This document shows positions 11,816 through 23,387 of a DNA stretch of 64,000 nt, in pieces (the stretch's first letter is position 1; each line of letters begins with the position of its first letter). A program made the position numbers and the translations under genes. This DNA comes from Rhodosorus marinus (lineage: Eukaryota; Rhodophyta; Stylonematophyceae; Stylonematales; Stylonemataceae). Below the pieces are notes generated by a model that was given only the letters and a program-made list of their open reading frames with translations, was not told where the DNA came from and did not search any database. Location of the stretch: assembly GCA_029953675.1 (NCBI GenBank), contig JAMWBK010000001.1:3364501-3428500 (forward strand). Reading direction: 5' to 3'.

Positions 11816-13194
11816 ATGAGTAAAGCGATGGGAGTGAGGAAAGTTGTATTAGTTGGTGGGGCGATGGTTGCTGGGGTGACCCTTGCCCAGGCGGCGAACT
11901 TGTGGCTGAGCTACCAGTCACCACCGGATCCCGCTGGTCCTCAGTTTGGTTTGGAGACTTACAAAGCTAAGACCTCTGAGTTGTCCCACCAAGGACGGGT
12001 GTTAGTAGACGGGGTGGCCGAAAAATACAAGGCGAAGAAGATGGAGCTGGCGGAACAAGGGAGAAACCTGGTTGACGGAATGTCGGAAACCTACAAGGCA
12101 AAGAGCATATTTTTCCGGGAAGGAGTTCGTGCGATGTGGCAATCAGTCTCCAGACCTGAAGACCATGCACAGAGAGACGACTTCATGATAGCCTTGCAGC
12201 GAGCAGTCGCCAGGTTGAAGGGATCAGAAAGGAAAGTAGACTCGGCGGAAAGCAATGAAGGACCTGCAAAGCAAGCAAAGGCCCGCAGAATATTGTTTAT
12301 TGGTGATTCTCTCGTTCAAGGGGTTGGCTGTGAGGACGGAAACGGCCCAACCTTGCCCCGGAAGGTCGCCGAGTTTCTCGCGGATAAGTGGAAAGTGGAC
12401 GTGAGCTGGCGCGCGCTGGGAATATCTGGTGGGGATGTCCGCCAGCTTCGGGAGGAAGTTCTTCCCCTGCTGCAGGAGGATGTTACAGTAGTGAAGTCGC
12501 AGAGAACACGTTTGCTCTCCGAGGATAGCGACAAGGAGCTGCTGTCCAGACCGCCAGTTGATGCGGTATTTTTGGTGGTGGGCCTCAACGATTGGAAAAA
12601 AGCTGTACGAACCGGGCGCTCATGGCGGTCTTTTCGAGAAGACCTCCATGAACTGGTCAGGGACATTAAGGAAATTTGCGGCGAAGACTGCACAGTGGTA
12701 AGTTGAAAATAGTTTTCTCGTTCCGAAGGAAGTCTTTGGAGTACTGAACGGCGAGCTTGCTCTTCCGCCCGCGTTTTCAGGTCCTACCGTCGCTACCAGG
12801 AGTAGATTTTGCGCCTTTATTTAGGGAACCCCTGAGATCTCTCCTACGTGTCATGAATGGAAGATGGGACGAGCAAAAGAGGTACCTCGCTGAGAACCTG
12901 AAGCAAGTTCATTTCGTGGACAAGCCCACCCTCAAGTTTTGGGGAACTACCAGTGCGGAAGTCAGCGACGAGATGTTCTGCAATGACCGTGTACATCCCA
13001 ATGAAAAAGGGTAAGTCGTGCAAAGTCGTTTAGCTGTGAAGCCTCACCTGTCCCTTGCCGAATTCTCATAACAACTCACTAGTGTATCTTGGATTTCTTC
13101 GTTCAGTTATACAAAATGGGGCGAATATCTGGCAGAGAGTCTCTCCAATGCCTTTCGTCCGGAGTCCAAGAAATCTGACATCGTTGATGCATAG
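11816..13194 (+). CDS. SGNH/GDSL-type hydrolase with N-terminal membrane segment and repeats
   Basis: Predicted esterase or lipase of the SGNH superfamily. Exons are 11816-12697, 12781-13010 and 13107-13194, all GT-AG with consistent phase, giving about 399 residues. The ATG at 11816 is used because the frame upstream only offers a GTG. Residues about 8-32 form a hydrophobic segment that looks like a signal or anchor. Residues about 40-110 hold three copies of a roughly 24-residue repeat starting YKAK. The catalytic domain begins at ILFIGDSLVQG, with the nucleophile Ser in GDS. It continues through the block containing VGLNDW (Gly and Asn oxyanion region) and ends with CNDRVHPNEKGY, supplying the catalytic Asp and His. 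Substrate unknown. Organelle or endomembrane attachment is possible because of the N-terminal helix. Confidence 0.86.
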
Positions 13195-14740
13195 CGACTA
13201 TGTGGGAGTTATTGTATTCTTGTACAATGAAACTAACAACTAAATTAACCGGCAAAAAAAGCTTTTTTTCAAGCACGTTTGGCGATCCACCCGCAAAATC
13301 GACAGGTAAATCCTCAAGAAATTCGGCACAGCGAAGCTACTAGCGTCAGGAGATGCTCCAATTTTCTCAAAACCTTCTCAAGGCCCCGTCCCTCACCAAG
13401 CTGTTCCTAGACCAGAACGGCGAAACCGGACTTGTGAAAAACTGGTAATCAGTGACTCGTTGTCTATGGCTCACATAGTCCAAGTGTGAGGACGGGGCAA
13501 CTTGACCACCGACTGCGCGTCAGTTGTTCTGCAACTACTTAGTACATTACACCCACCACTAGGCTGCTTACTAGCATCCAAGCCCTCCGCAGTGCGCCTC
13601 AGAAATGCGCCAAGCGCGATGTCCTCTAAAGACTAGCAACGGTGAATGATCAATTCCATTCATTGGTGAGAATTGACATTTGTCACTTTTTTGTTGGTCA
13701 CAGCGTTATTCTGAATAAGAAACACACAAATTATTTATCGACAGCTGTCCATCATTTTCCCGCTTGCCGAAACCACTCCAAGACTTACATGTCATGGCTT
13801 CCAGTCCCTTTTTAGCATAAAAAATCAAGGCCTGGATCAATGTACTTATAACTGATTACGATTTTCATCACTAAGAACTGGACCGCTTTTGTCCCAAAAC
13901 ACGAATTTAAAATTTCATTAGTATTTTCGTCGCTCCTTGGAAACTGTACCAAACAGCATTGCCATGAGATATGGATTAGGAGCAGGAAGGAATGGGGGGG
14001 GTTAGTTTTATCCCACCACGAGATTTGTACTGTATATGTGAAAAATATCGAAGCTAAACTGGTAGAGAACAATGAAGTCGTCACTGGGGTAAAGATTTCC
14101 AATTCGGCAGGACATGCGATGTTTCTTCTTAAAACCATTTGCGGAAATTTCGGAGGTTTAGTTTGCCGAAAGCGCGGGGGTGTGGGGTGTAGGGGGGGTT
14201 ATCAAAAATAGCGTTTGATGATGTTTCAAAACCAATATCTCCCGAAAAATCTTTGATTCAACATATTTAGTGAAAGAGGACTGGGGCTTTGGAATTTTGC
14301 AACCCCCCCCTTGTCAGTTCGAAAAATTTTGTTTTTGCATTATTATACATCAATCGGGGCGTCGATGTAAGACTCCCCTTCACTCCCGAAGAGGTGAGAG
14401 CGATTAGGTCTGGTTTTGAGGATGAAGGTCCTGCGGAGTAGGTCGGTGAGGGCTGTGGGGGAAGGATTTGATGGAAGGTCAAGTACTAGTTTGTCTTGTT
14501 TTTTAAGATTTTGATGGTACATTTTAGAAAGGAGGGAATTCGAAGGAACGATCCCTTTCTTGTTTGAGTTCCAGTGCAGGTGGCTTGGTTGAAAGTCTAG
14601 CCGTTCAGCTGGTGGTAGACTTCGATGTGGCTGCGCCTGAGTCTGTGCAGGCAGCGTTCTTCTTTGTTTCGCGAAGGTGACTTGGTCACCGGGGCTCACA
14701 GAAAGGTAATTTTTGGCTTGTTGAGAGGCTGAGGGACGGA
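13195..14740. other. Intergenic region, G-rich upstream of GCNA
   Basis: No gene was recognised between the SGNH hydrolase and GCNA. 14140-14740 is G/T-rich on the plus strand with poly-G tracts, consistent with the GCNA promoter. A poly-C run near 14307 is the exception. Confidence 0.4.
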
Positions 14741-16286
14741 ATGGGTCTGCCCGGTTCGGAGGTGTTTGCAGATCAAGAATCCATTGCGAGTGGGGAGTGG
14801 AGTAGAGTAGGAGAGCAACGGGTCGGGTTTATGTCAGTTGGAGAGCTCAGGGCGATGGCTTTAGCACGTGCGAGAGCTCGTCAGTGGTGCGACCTTTCCT
14901 CAAGGACGCTGACGTCTCTTTCCGGAGTACCTCTGGGGAAAATGCCCGCCGTCGAGCCCCTTGGGGGAATAGCGAAAGGTATGCTTTCCCGGCCGATGAC
15001 GCTGGACCTGATCTGTTTTCCGCTTCAGCGCTATTCTGACCTGAGAGAAACCTACCGTCTTTCTGGAATTGTGGAACATTCAGAAATGCGAAAGTTGTCG
15101 GTGATGGAGATGCGGCAGAAGGGAATGGAAAAAAATGTACATATCACGAATCGGGACAGTCTAGGTGAGTTTGCCTGTCATCGCATGCGTTGATGGCCGC
15201 CCAAGTAGTCCGCTGAATCGAGTCGCCTGTGTCACCTTTCAGTGTCGGCTTTGGCTGGCGCTCAGATGCCTGGATCGGAGAATACAAGAATTCCTATCGT
15301 TCCAGGAGGTGTACCTAGTACTCTTTCGTCGAAGACTTCACGGAGAGAAAGGAAAAGCATGAAGAAACTAACAAAGCCGAGATCGTCGCCTGTGGAGTCT
15401 GCCGATGGAGTTAGTGAACTAGCTGAGAAGTTGCAAACGGACTTGGACTTGAACGTCGCAAAAGACAGTCCGGACGAGGAGAACCCTGAAATCCTTATGT
15501 GCCGGAACTGGCTATCTTGGTATTTCACTGTCGAGCAGCGACAGTTCCGAAAACGTAGAGACGAATTCTCGAATGTTCTCTTTACAATTTTCGATTATAA
15601 CGTGAGCGGTCCCCGATCCAAGCAGCGTTTCGCTGCTCTTGGAGATGAATGTGTTACCCTGCATCTTGGAGCGCTGATCTGAACTCTTTCTTGTCATTTA
15701 GGTAACTGAAAGCAACCTCGGGGACCGCGTATCCTTGGAATGGAACAAACGCTTTAACACAACGGCGGGAATGACCCACTTTCGAATGAAGAAGATTAGC
15801 AAAGAAAGATATGCCGGAATCGTGTTGTCGACGAAGGTCTTGGACTCTCCTCTAAAACTATATCGCACTTTAGCGCACGAGATGTGCCACGCTGCGCAGT
15901 GGGTGATCGATGGCAAGCCAAAACCTCCGCACGGTAAGCCAGGACTGTCATCCGCAGCAAATTGTGATTCGAGGGCTCGTGGACGGACAGCCGTAGCTAA
16001 ACCCTGGTGGTATTGGAATCAATCATTTTACCCCCTTATTGCAGGAGCGCCGTTCAAGAAATGGGTTAAGTGCTTTCGGATGTTCGATCCGTCTCTGGAC
16101 ATTACGACCTGCCACCAGTACGATATTGACTACAGGTACAAATTCGAGTGTGAAGCCTGTCGACACACGTATGGACGACACAGCAAGTCGATCGATGTGA
16201 ACAGAAAGGTTTGCGGAAACTGTCGGGGCAAGCTACGCCTGCTACCCGCCGAACGAAAAGCTAGGAGGCCTAGTGCCCCAGGGTAG
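14741..16286 (+). CDS. GCNA: GCNA-type SprT-like metalloprotease
   Basis: Probable nuclear protease related to Spartan and GCNA, which degrade proteins crosslinked to DNA. Exons are 14741-15164, 15243-15601, 15702-15933 and 16045-16286, giving about 418 residues. The N-terminal 200 residues are low-complexity and Ser/Lys-rich, as in GCNA. The SprT-like domain starts near CRNWLSWYF. It has the zinc-binding HEMCHAAQW motif (HExxH) followed by VIDG. After the last intron come a KKWVKC segment and TTCHQYDIDYRYKFEC. The C-terminal zinc ribbon has paired cysteines (CEAC and CGNC), and its K-S-I-D segment matches the conserved C-terminus of animal GCNA. Intron 3 (15934-16044) is 111 nt, a multiple of three, and contains no stop. 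The spliced form fits the family better because it restores the normal spacing after HG. Confidence 0.9.
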
Positions 16287-18105
16287 TCGAGGAGAGCCAG
16301 TGCCGAAGTGCAACCCTGTGTAGATTTATACTGTTTCATAAGGAGGACAATTTATATCCTGCTAGAACGCGAATTGTGGATTCGCTGTTTTTTTACGCGT
16401 TATCGTCACATCCTATTAGATTGCCCTGTACGGTCGATAGGGGTGACTAGCGAATGGTCTGTGTCGACTTGATCTATGTATGCGGAAAGCAGTGATGAAT
16501 GACTAAATAGTAGTGAACTTATTGTGCTGAATCATAAGGTGCCTCTGATCGCTTCACCCCAGCAGTGTCCGGTGCGGGATCTCGCTGCTACTCTTGAAAG
16601 GTTTCCGGCCTGCTAAGCTGCGCTAGATGTGCGGGCGTTGCTTACCCAGGGCTCCAGGAGCCAAGAGCCGGAGAAGGTTCTTGGCTCCGGGAAGCAACGC
16701 CTGCTGGCCAACAGTTCCAGTGACAGACAAAAAGATGTTCTGAAGCGCTTAATGCAACCCACACCCCAGGACGATGCTCCACCCAAAAAGCCCAAACTGG
16801 GCAACTCCCAAACTCTCCTTGGCGTTCAGTTTTTAAACCCAACCCATATTTCGAATACTCAAACAACAAGAAGCATTTCGAAAAATACAACAATCGATTT
16901 CCAAAAAAAGCATAAACAGAATATCTATCCATAAACAAGAAAATACCATATATATTTACGATACAAGTTCTTCGTCAATCTTGCCCCCCCTATCAGAAAC
17001 TTCATAGTAATCTGCGTTTCATTATTTAAGAATATTTTATGGCCGTCAGGAGATTCAAACAACTCCACCACAGCCCTCCACAGTAACCGAACCAGATTAC
17101 CGGCTTTTCCGCCCCTCTCGCAAAAAATCAGCCGAAACCAAATGCTGATTCCTCCCACTACGGCGCAAAAAGCAAATAGTTGTCAAAACATTAATCAATA
17201 CGAATATTACGTTCTTTAGTATGGAATCTACTCCCCCCCCCCTTTCTAATTTTCTATTATAAAGAATTCCTTAACCCCTCGGTAGCTTTTTTTTCCACGA
17301 AATAGAAGAAGCGAAATTTGCGCGCCAAAAACTTTCTTTCCAAAAAACGAAAACCTGAAAAGATACCAAAAACACAAACACCATGAATGCCGAAAGCCCT
17401 GATTTGGCCACCCGACGAAGTACCCCCCAAAATATACTCCAAAGCCCGCTTCTTTTTTTTGTTCTTGAGGCGAAATTCTCCCCTCCCGTTTCCAGTTGTT
17501 AATATTGGCCTTCAAATCTAGAAATACGGCAACCCCTATTAATAATCAACAATATATATTTCAAGGAAGAAAAAAGAACGATATTTGTATAGAAAGCGTC
17601 CCTAGGAGGGGGAAATATTTTAAATTTTTGGACTCAGTACGGTCGATGGAAAAAGGGGGGAGGCGTAGTTTACTGCGGAATCGAAGTTGTTGTTTTAATG
17701 GGCAGCTTCGATGTGATCTTTTTGAGGGAAAGTCAGGATGGGTTGAATCTGGTTTTCGATTTCGAGGAGACGGACTTGGGACGGAAGGGTAAGGAGGGGG
17801 GGGTGGGAGGTGGATTGGTTGTCGTAGCGAGGTGGTGGGGAAGGGACGCGCTCTGAGAAATAATTTATCGGTATACTTCGGTTCGGGGTATTTGGTGCCC
17901 TGGACTGTGTTTCTGGGGAGGCCTTTGTCGGTGCCCGGGGGCTGGAGGGGGGGAGGGCCTAGCTTTGTGAGGTGAGAATGTTGGTCGGATTCTCCTCGTG
18001 AGGTGAATATGTTTATTCTGGTGTCGTAGAGGACATTCTAGGTTGTTATTTTAGCTTTTTTGTTTTGGTGGGAGCGGAGGTGAGCTTGTGTTTGAAGGAG
18101 ACGCG
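16287..18105. other. Divergent low-complexity region upstream of PH kinase
   Basis: 16287-16560 probably holds the GCNA 3' end. 16560-16900 contains coding-like open frames on both strands, one being plus-strand with a Ser-, Pro- and Lys-rich reading, but no family was recognised. 16930-17500 is C/A-rich on the plus strand and 17560-18105 is strongly G-rich. The second half fits the promoter of the PH-domain kinase. The first half resembles a promoter pointing left. Confidence 0.4.
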
Positions 18106-20006
18106 ATGGCGGCCGCAAAGAAATGGGAAATGGTTGAGCAAAAGTTCTTGTCTGGGGACCCAGTATTTTTCTCGGGGGAGTTGGTCAAGGAATCCACTAG
18201 GATGAGACGACACAAGGTCAGGTATTTTCGTCTCGTAGATGGTGCACTTTACAATTACAGAAGGAAGGTATGCAAAGATGAAGCTCATCGTGCAGACGAA
18301 CTGGACAACTGCGTCCTCGTTTTCACATCGGATCTTTAAACGAACGATTACTGTCCGTATTCTAGGGTGAGACACCTACCAAAGTGTACAGTGTCATCGA
18401 TGGTAAGCTATCCTTGCCTGATGAGGATGGCATAGCACTCCACATGGCGGACGGGACAGAGCTCGTTCTCAGAAGTAAAGACTCGGAATATACACGAAGC
18501 TGGGCTGACGCGCTTATGAGGGCATCGAAGAGAGTAAGCTCAAACGGATCCATGCAGAGCCTGCCGCTTTGCTATGAGATCGAGAAAGATCCTCTCCTCG
18601 AACTCTGCAATTGGAATATAGCCGGCATAACTGATCACCTGTGTTTTTCTACTCAACTCCTTCCTGTGTTTTTGATACAGAAAATCGGCCGTTTCTATGG
18701 TATTCATGGAATCATTGGGGCCGGTGCGTTTGCCGAGGTGCGATTGGCTTACGTAAAGAATACTGGAGAGCAAGTTGCTGTGAAGATCATGCGCAAGAAC
18801 AAGAATGATCAAGAGCTCATGACTGCTGTAAACTGTGAGCTCAAGTTCGTCAGTAGGAACATTGTGCATAAAAACATTGTTGCCACGTAAGTGCAGTCCT
18901 CTACAATGAGCGGCGACCGGTTCTTCCACAGTGCACGTTCTAACTGCTCTCTGTTGCTCCGTTCCTCGTCCTCAATAGATATGACGTCATCAATACAAGA
19001 GAAATTCTGTTTATAGTCATGGAATACATGAAGGGAGGTATGCTTTATGACGTATTGGCAGAGGAGAAAATGCTCTCCGAAAAGGTGAGATCTCTAATAG
19101 AGAAGGTTGCAGTCAATCTAACTAATAAAGGCGGACGGTTTGTAGAAATGTTCGTACGGGGCCTGAAACTCACTCCTTGTAACGCTGTGGAACCTTCTCA
19201 GAAAGCAAGCATCGTCATGAAGTCCCTGCTGGAAGCACTGGGCTATTTGCATGAGAATGGCATCGTGCACCGTGATGTGAAGCCGGAGAACGTGCTTTGC
19301 TCAGGACGAGAATGGCCTCTTACGATCAAGCTTGCTGATTTTGGTCTCGCGGATGTGATCATGGAGGACACCTTTGGGGACAAGACAGCACGGGGAATGT
19401 ACGGGACACCTTTCTTCGTTGCTCCTGAGGTTATCAGAGGCGAGGCTTACGGGCCCGCGGTGGACATATGGTCGTCCGGAGTGCTCCTCTACAACATGCT
19501 GTCAGGTATGAGAAAGACGCGAATATATGCGTATTGCAATTCGCAAGCATCTCACTGGAAATGGATCACTTTGTACAGGTCAACTGCCCTTTGAAGGAGG
19601 AAGTTTAGCAGAAGTTTTGAAACGAGTTAAGGCTGGTCACGTAGAGTTTCCAGAGAAGAAATGGGGGTCAATTTCAGATGAGGCGAAGAACTTCATCCGG
19701 GGGCTGCTTCGTTTCCATCCCGGAGAAAGACTCTCTGCGAAGCAGGCACTAGCAGATCCTTGGTTCACGTTGGCGCAGACACGGAAGGAGAGGATCCTTG
19801 GACACGACATGTCACAGATGATGACGAAGGAAGCGAAAGGAATGAGGAGCTCGGTCGCTATAGAGGACATCGAAGGGCTGCTTCGGGACGCTGTCGCAAG
19901 CCAGAAGGAGAAGAGCGATTCCGGGCCTCGACTTTTTGGGTTCAAGATTTACCGACAGAACTCGGAGAGCAGCAAAGTATCTCGAAGCGCAGCGACAGAA
20001 ACGTAG
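18106..20006 (+). CDS. PH-domain protein kinase, CAMK-like
   Basis: Serine/threonine kinase with an N-terminal pleckstrin homology domain, so probably recruited to phosphoinositides. Exons are 18106-18267, 18366-18533, 18681-18886, 18979-19084, 19202-19505 and 19579-20006, with consistent phases, giving about 457 residues. Residues 1-110 form the PH domain, starting with FFSGELVKES and closing with a helix containing SWADALM. The kinase domain has the Gly loop GAGAFAEV, the VAVKIM lysine, HRDVKPEN, a DFG in ADFGLAD and a VAPEVIRG substrate loop. All catalytic residues are present, so it should be active. The Gly loop and peptide-binding region are of the calcium/calmodulin kinase type, but there is no EF-hand or obvious calmodulin site. 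The C-terminal tail is Ser-rich. PH-CAMK fusions are known in several protist groups. The partner pathway is not known. Confidence 0.9.
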
Positions 20007-21415
20007 ACCGAGTTTCTGTTGGCCGGATTAAGACTTGCGATTTAGCACAAACGAAGAAGCATTTTTAGGCCTGTTCGATGTAACTAGTTTACCCCTGAGT
20101 TGTTGAGCTCAATCCGTGTAGCACCCGAGTGTAGCTGGCATCTACATCGACTCCTCTCGCTTTGGCTGTGCTCTTGGCTAAGATCAGCACAACTACCAAC
20201 TCAGTGCATTTCAAAGGCGCAGTTGAGGTCATGGACGGCTGGACCTGGCGGACAGCCAACTCGCGGTGTTTTTTTTTTTAAGCTATAACTATTTTTTTCT
20301 AACCTTCGTCATCGTACAACTGCTTTGAGCAGTACCATCCACGTATCAGTTTTGGTGTTTGGCGAAACTGAGCATACAGCTCATTCATGTGCACTATGTT
20401 GTAAACAAAATATACTCTCGACTAAATCAATTGAGGAGCTCTACTTTCGAACCCTGTCAGCCTCATACTCAGCAGCTGCAACTTCGGGCAAAATAAGCGT
20501 AAAAGACCCACGGTGGGAGTGAAATTGAAAGCACGTCAAACCCGAGAACGAGATCTACCAGCACGGGCGGAGAATGGAGATGCATGACCGTCTGTTTGGA
20601 GAAGAATCTTAAAAGGGACAGCTTCGACTGGAGATCTCTGATTCCAGGTTTGTTTCCGAAGATCCAACTGCTTCTGTCCGGAACCAACGGACCGAGGTGG
20701 ACGTAGTTGCGGGAAAATGAGCCTTCAACTTCACGAAAAAGACACTGCCATTGCCACAGTCCACGTCCCTCTCACCCCTACAACCAACAGAGCTCATTTG
20801 CATAGAGCAGTATATACCATCGACCGTGCTTGTCGGCCCGACCAAACCCCACACCCATTGCCCAGGGAACACCAAGCATCAATAGAAAAACAAACTAATA
20901 AAAAACCATAAAAGCCTGTGGAACGTTTTTTAAACGGTGGGAATCGCGCCTTTCCGGAAATTTCTTTTTTTGAAAACAAAACGACAACAAAAAATTCAAA
21001 AAGCGAAAAGGACCCTCGATTGAAAATTCTCGCCAACGCCAAGGAAACCCTATAATAACTGAAATAACCGCCTGAACACAACGCCGGACTTGCCTGCTTG
21101 CTTCCTTTTTTTAAATGTTTCTGAAAGAAGAAGTTGTTTTGGATTGTTTTTACGGGTGTCACTGTTAGCCGTGTTTTGAGCTCGAATCAGTTGATGTCGG
21201 ATTGACGAACTTGCCTTGGAGGCGATGGGCGGCATCGACAAGGTGAGTTACAAACCCGGCTCTGGACGAGGAACGTGAGCGTTTTGGGGGCATGATTTTG
21301 TCCAGACTAATATTGGCCAATGCGTTTGTCAGCCGGGTAAGGTGGGTTGAACTTAAGGTTGTCCGTTCGGGGAGTTGAGCACAGGTATATACTGGGTTTG
21401 GGTTGCTGTCGAAGC
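20007..21415. other. Intergenic region upstream of the BUB1-like gene
   Basis: No gene was assembled. 20700-20880 is C-rich on the plus strand and holds a TATA-like element on either strand at about 20811. It could be a promoter for a minus-strand transcript, and an open frame of about 60 codons lies to its left, with no family. 21160-21415 is moderately G/T-rich before the checkpoint gene. Confidence 0.35.
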
Positions 21416-23387
21416 ATGGCATTGACGAAGCAGCAACGGCTCCAGGGATTTGAGGCAGAACTACTTCAAGTTGATAGCAGCCCTGATCCTCTTAATTCCT
21501 GGATTTCGTATATTTCTTGGGCGCGCTCGGCATTGCAGAAGGATCAGGTGCTAAAACTACTCGAGAGGTGTATAGGAAAGTTCATGAGCGAACCTCGCTA
21601 TCTTGAGGATGCTAGGTTCGTGAGACTGTGCGTCACGCACGCTGACGCCGTCGGGGACTACCACGGAGCTGAGGAAGCGCTTCGCAAGAGCCGGACAGCG
21701 GGTGTGGGATCCAAGTCGGCTTTAATTTATGAAGCACACGCGATCGTACTGGAGAAACTGAGAAACTTTGCCAAGGCTGAGACTGTCTACGCGGAAGGGA
21801 AAAGCAATGGAGCTCAGCCTTTGGAGCGCCTTGAACAGCGGTGGGAGGAGTTCAGGGGAAGGATGAAACGAAGAGTAGAGAGACAGCGGAAACTTGAATC
21901 GCACAGTGTACACAGGAAGGCACTCTCGGCTGTTCAGAAGAACGCTGCACCTATTGAACCCTCACCTCCGCCTCAGAAACTCAGGAAACGGGGTGAAGAG
22001 GACAAACCAATTTCTCGCAAACTCGCCTTTGGAGTTGAGGACAGCTCGGACATGACGATCAACACCAAACTCGCGATGCAAGATGTTGACGCGATGTTCA
22101 ATTCGCCCCTTCCTTTTGAAGAGCACAAGGACGATGACAGCTCTGATGACAACCGCTTCCTCGACGAGAAAGCGAACATCGAACAGACACTTGCCATGAA
22201 CAAGTCGCCTGGGATCGGGTTCCAGATCTACAGCGACGGAAACGAACCAAGACCACTGTCACAAGACTCAGAGAAAACAGCTATAATCAATCCGTACAGT
22301 ATGGATGTCCGCGTCCGCGTCGAAGAGTCTTTAGCAGAGTGGTTTGCTCAACAAGGCAACTACTACGTCGTAGACATTGCGCCAGAAATTGAAGTGGGAA
22401 GAACCTCCATCATAGGGGAAGAACTCCGATCAGACGGCGTAACAGTTGCCGTTCAGAATCTAAGATCGGACACTGAGTAAGCGCTTCCAGAACAAACCTC
22501 GAGGCTTGGAAACGAATATCAAAGCTCACCATTTCGTTCGGAAACTTTTAGGAGAGCGCGCGTATATGATGTCACTGTAGACGACGAGAGGATGACGATG
22601 AAAGTTCAAAATCCAGCAGATCCGTGGGAGCTCTACCTTCTCAGACAACTCTCTAAACAGTCTCAAGGCATATCCATTCCCCGGGCAATGGGCTTGTACG
22701 ATGCGGAGAGCAAGAGCTATTTACTATGCAGCGCATACCCCAACCTTTCTCTTTCGGTAGGCGTGGCGCGCGAGCACCGTATTTGGTAAACCATTAAGAC
22801 TTTGGGACTGAATCCTCCTTTTTGGACTGCTCTCGGCAGCAAATTTATCGGAGCGAACGGCTCAGCAAGGCTCTACTCTGCTTTGTGGTCGCGGAGGTGC
22901 TAACGATTCTAGAAAACTGCCACGCTTGTGGAGTCATTCACGGCGCGCTAACGTCTGACACAATCCTCTTGAAAGGCACAAGCATCCATGACGCAGGTAC
23001 GGTCGTCAATGACCAGATGTATGAATATGGAGAAGTAGTCGCGCAATGGCTGAAATCGAGGCGGGATTTTTGTGTTCAGGTGTCTTGCTAGTTGACTTCA
23101 GCAGAGGAGTAGACACCACAATTCATCCTCCTGGAGCGAGATTCAAAAGCAAGACGGAAAAACCTTGGAGATTTGAGAAGGATACGAATGATCTTGCAGA
23201 TGTTATTCGGCAGTCCATGACCATGACACCATCCCAATCCCTGCGAGTCGCGATGAACAGCTTGACTTCGATTCGCGGAGATAACTATAGGCTCGAGTAC
23301 CTTCGCCAAATACGAAGCGATCTTCAGCAGGACTTTTCAAGCGTCGAGCTTGCAGAGTCTCTGTATGAGGTCTTTGAGATGAAGTAG
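21416..23387 (+). CDS. BUB1: BUB1/BUBR1 (Mad3) family spindle checkpoint protein with degenerate kinase domain
   Basis: Spindle assembly checkpoint component. Exons are 21416-22476, 22552-22756, 22840-22996 and 23080-23387, giving about 576 residues. Residues about 5-155 match the TPR-like Bub1/Mad3 N-terminal region that binds kinetochore KNL1: a NSWISYISWAR block, a YLEDARFVRLC block and an ETVYAEG block. The middle is acidic and low-complexity. The C-terminal 220 residues follow the Bub1 kinase layout: a single Lys in MTMKVQ, HACGVIHGAL, LLVDFSRGVDT and then a KPWRF segment. The catalytic loop reads HGALTSDT where active Bub1 has HGDIKPDN, so the catalytic Asp and metal-binding Asn are gone. 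It should be a pseudokinase, as in vertebrate BUBR1. No KEN box was seen in the N-terminal region. Whether it serves the Bub1 or the Mad3 role is open. Confidence 0.88.

Noticed and set aside
20811-20817. TATA-like element for a small minus-strand gene at 20609-20800
   Set aside because: It lies only about 20 nt from the nearest ATG, and the candidate protein has no family or splice support.
22822-23091. Bub1 exon 3 read through to the stop at 23091
   Set aside because: This would cut the kinase-like domain before LLVDFSRG. The GT-AG intron at 22997-23079 restores the family order.
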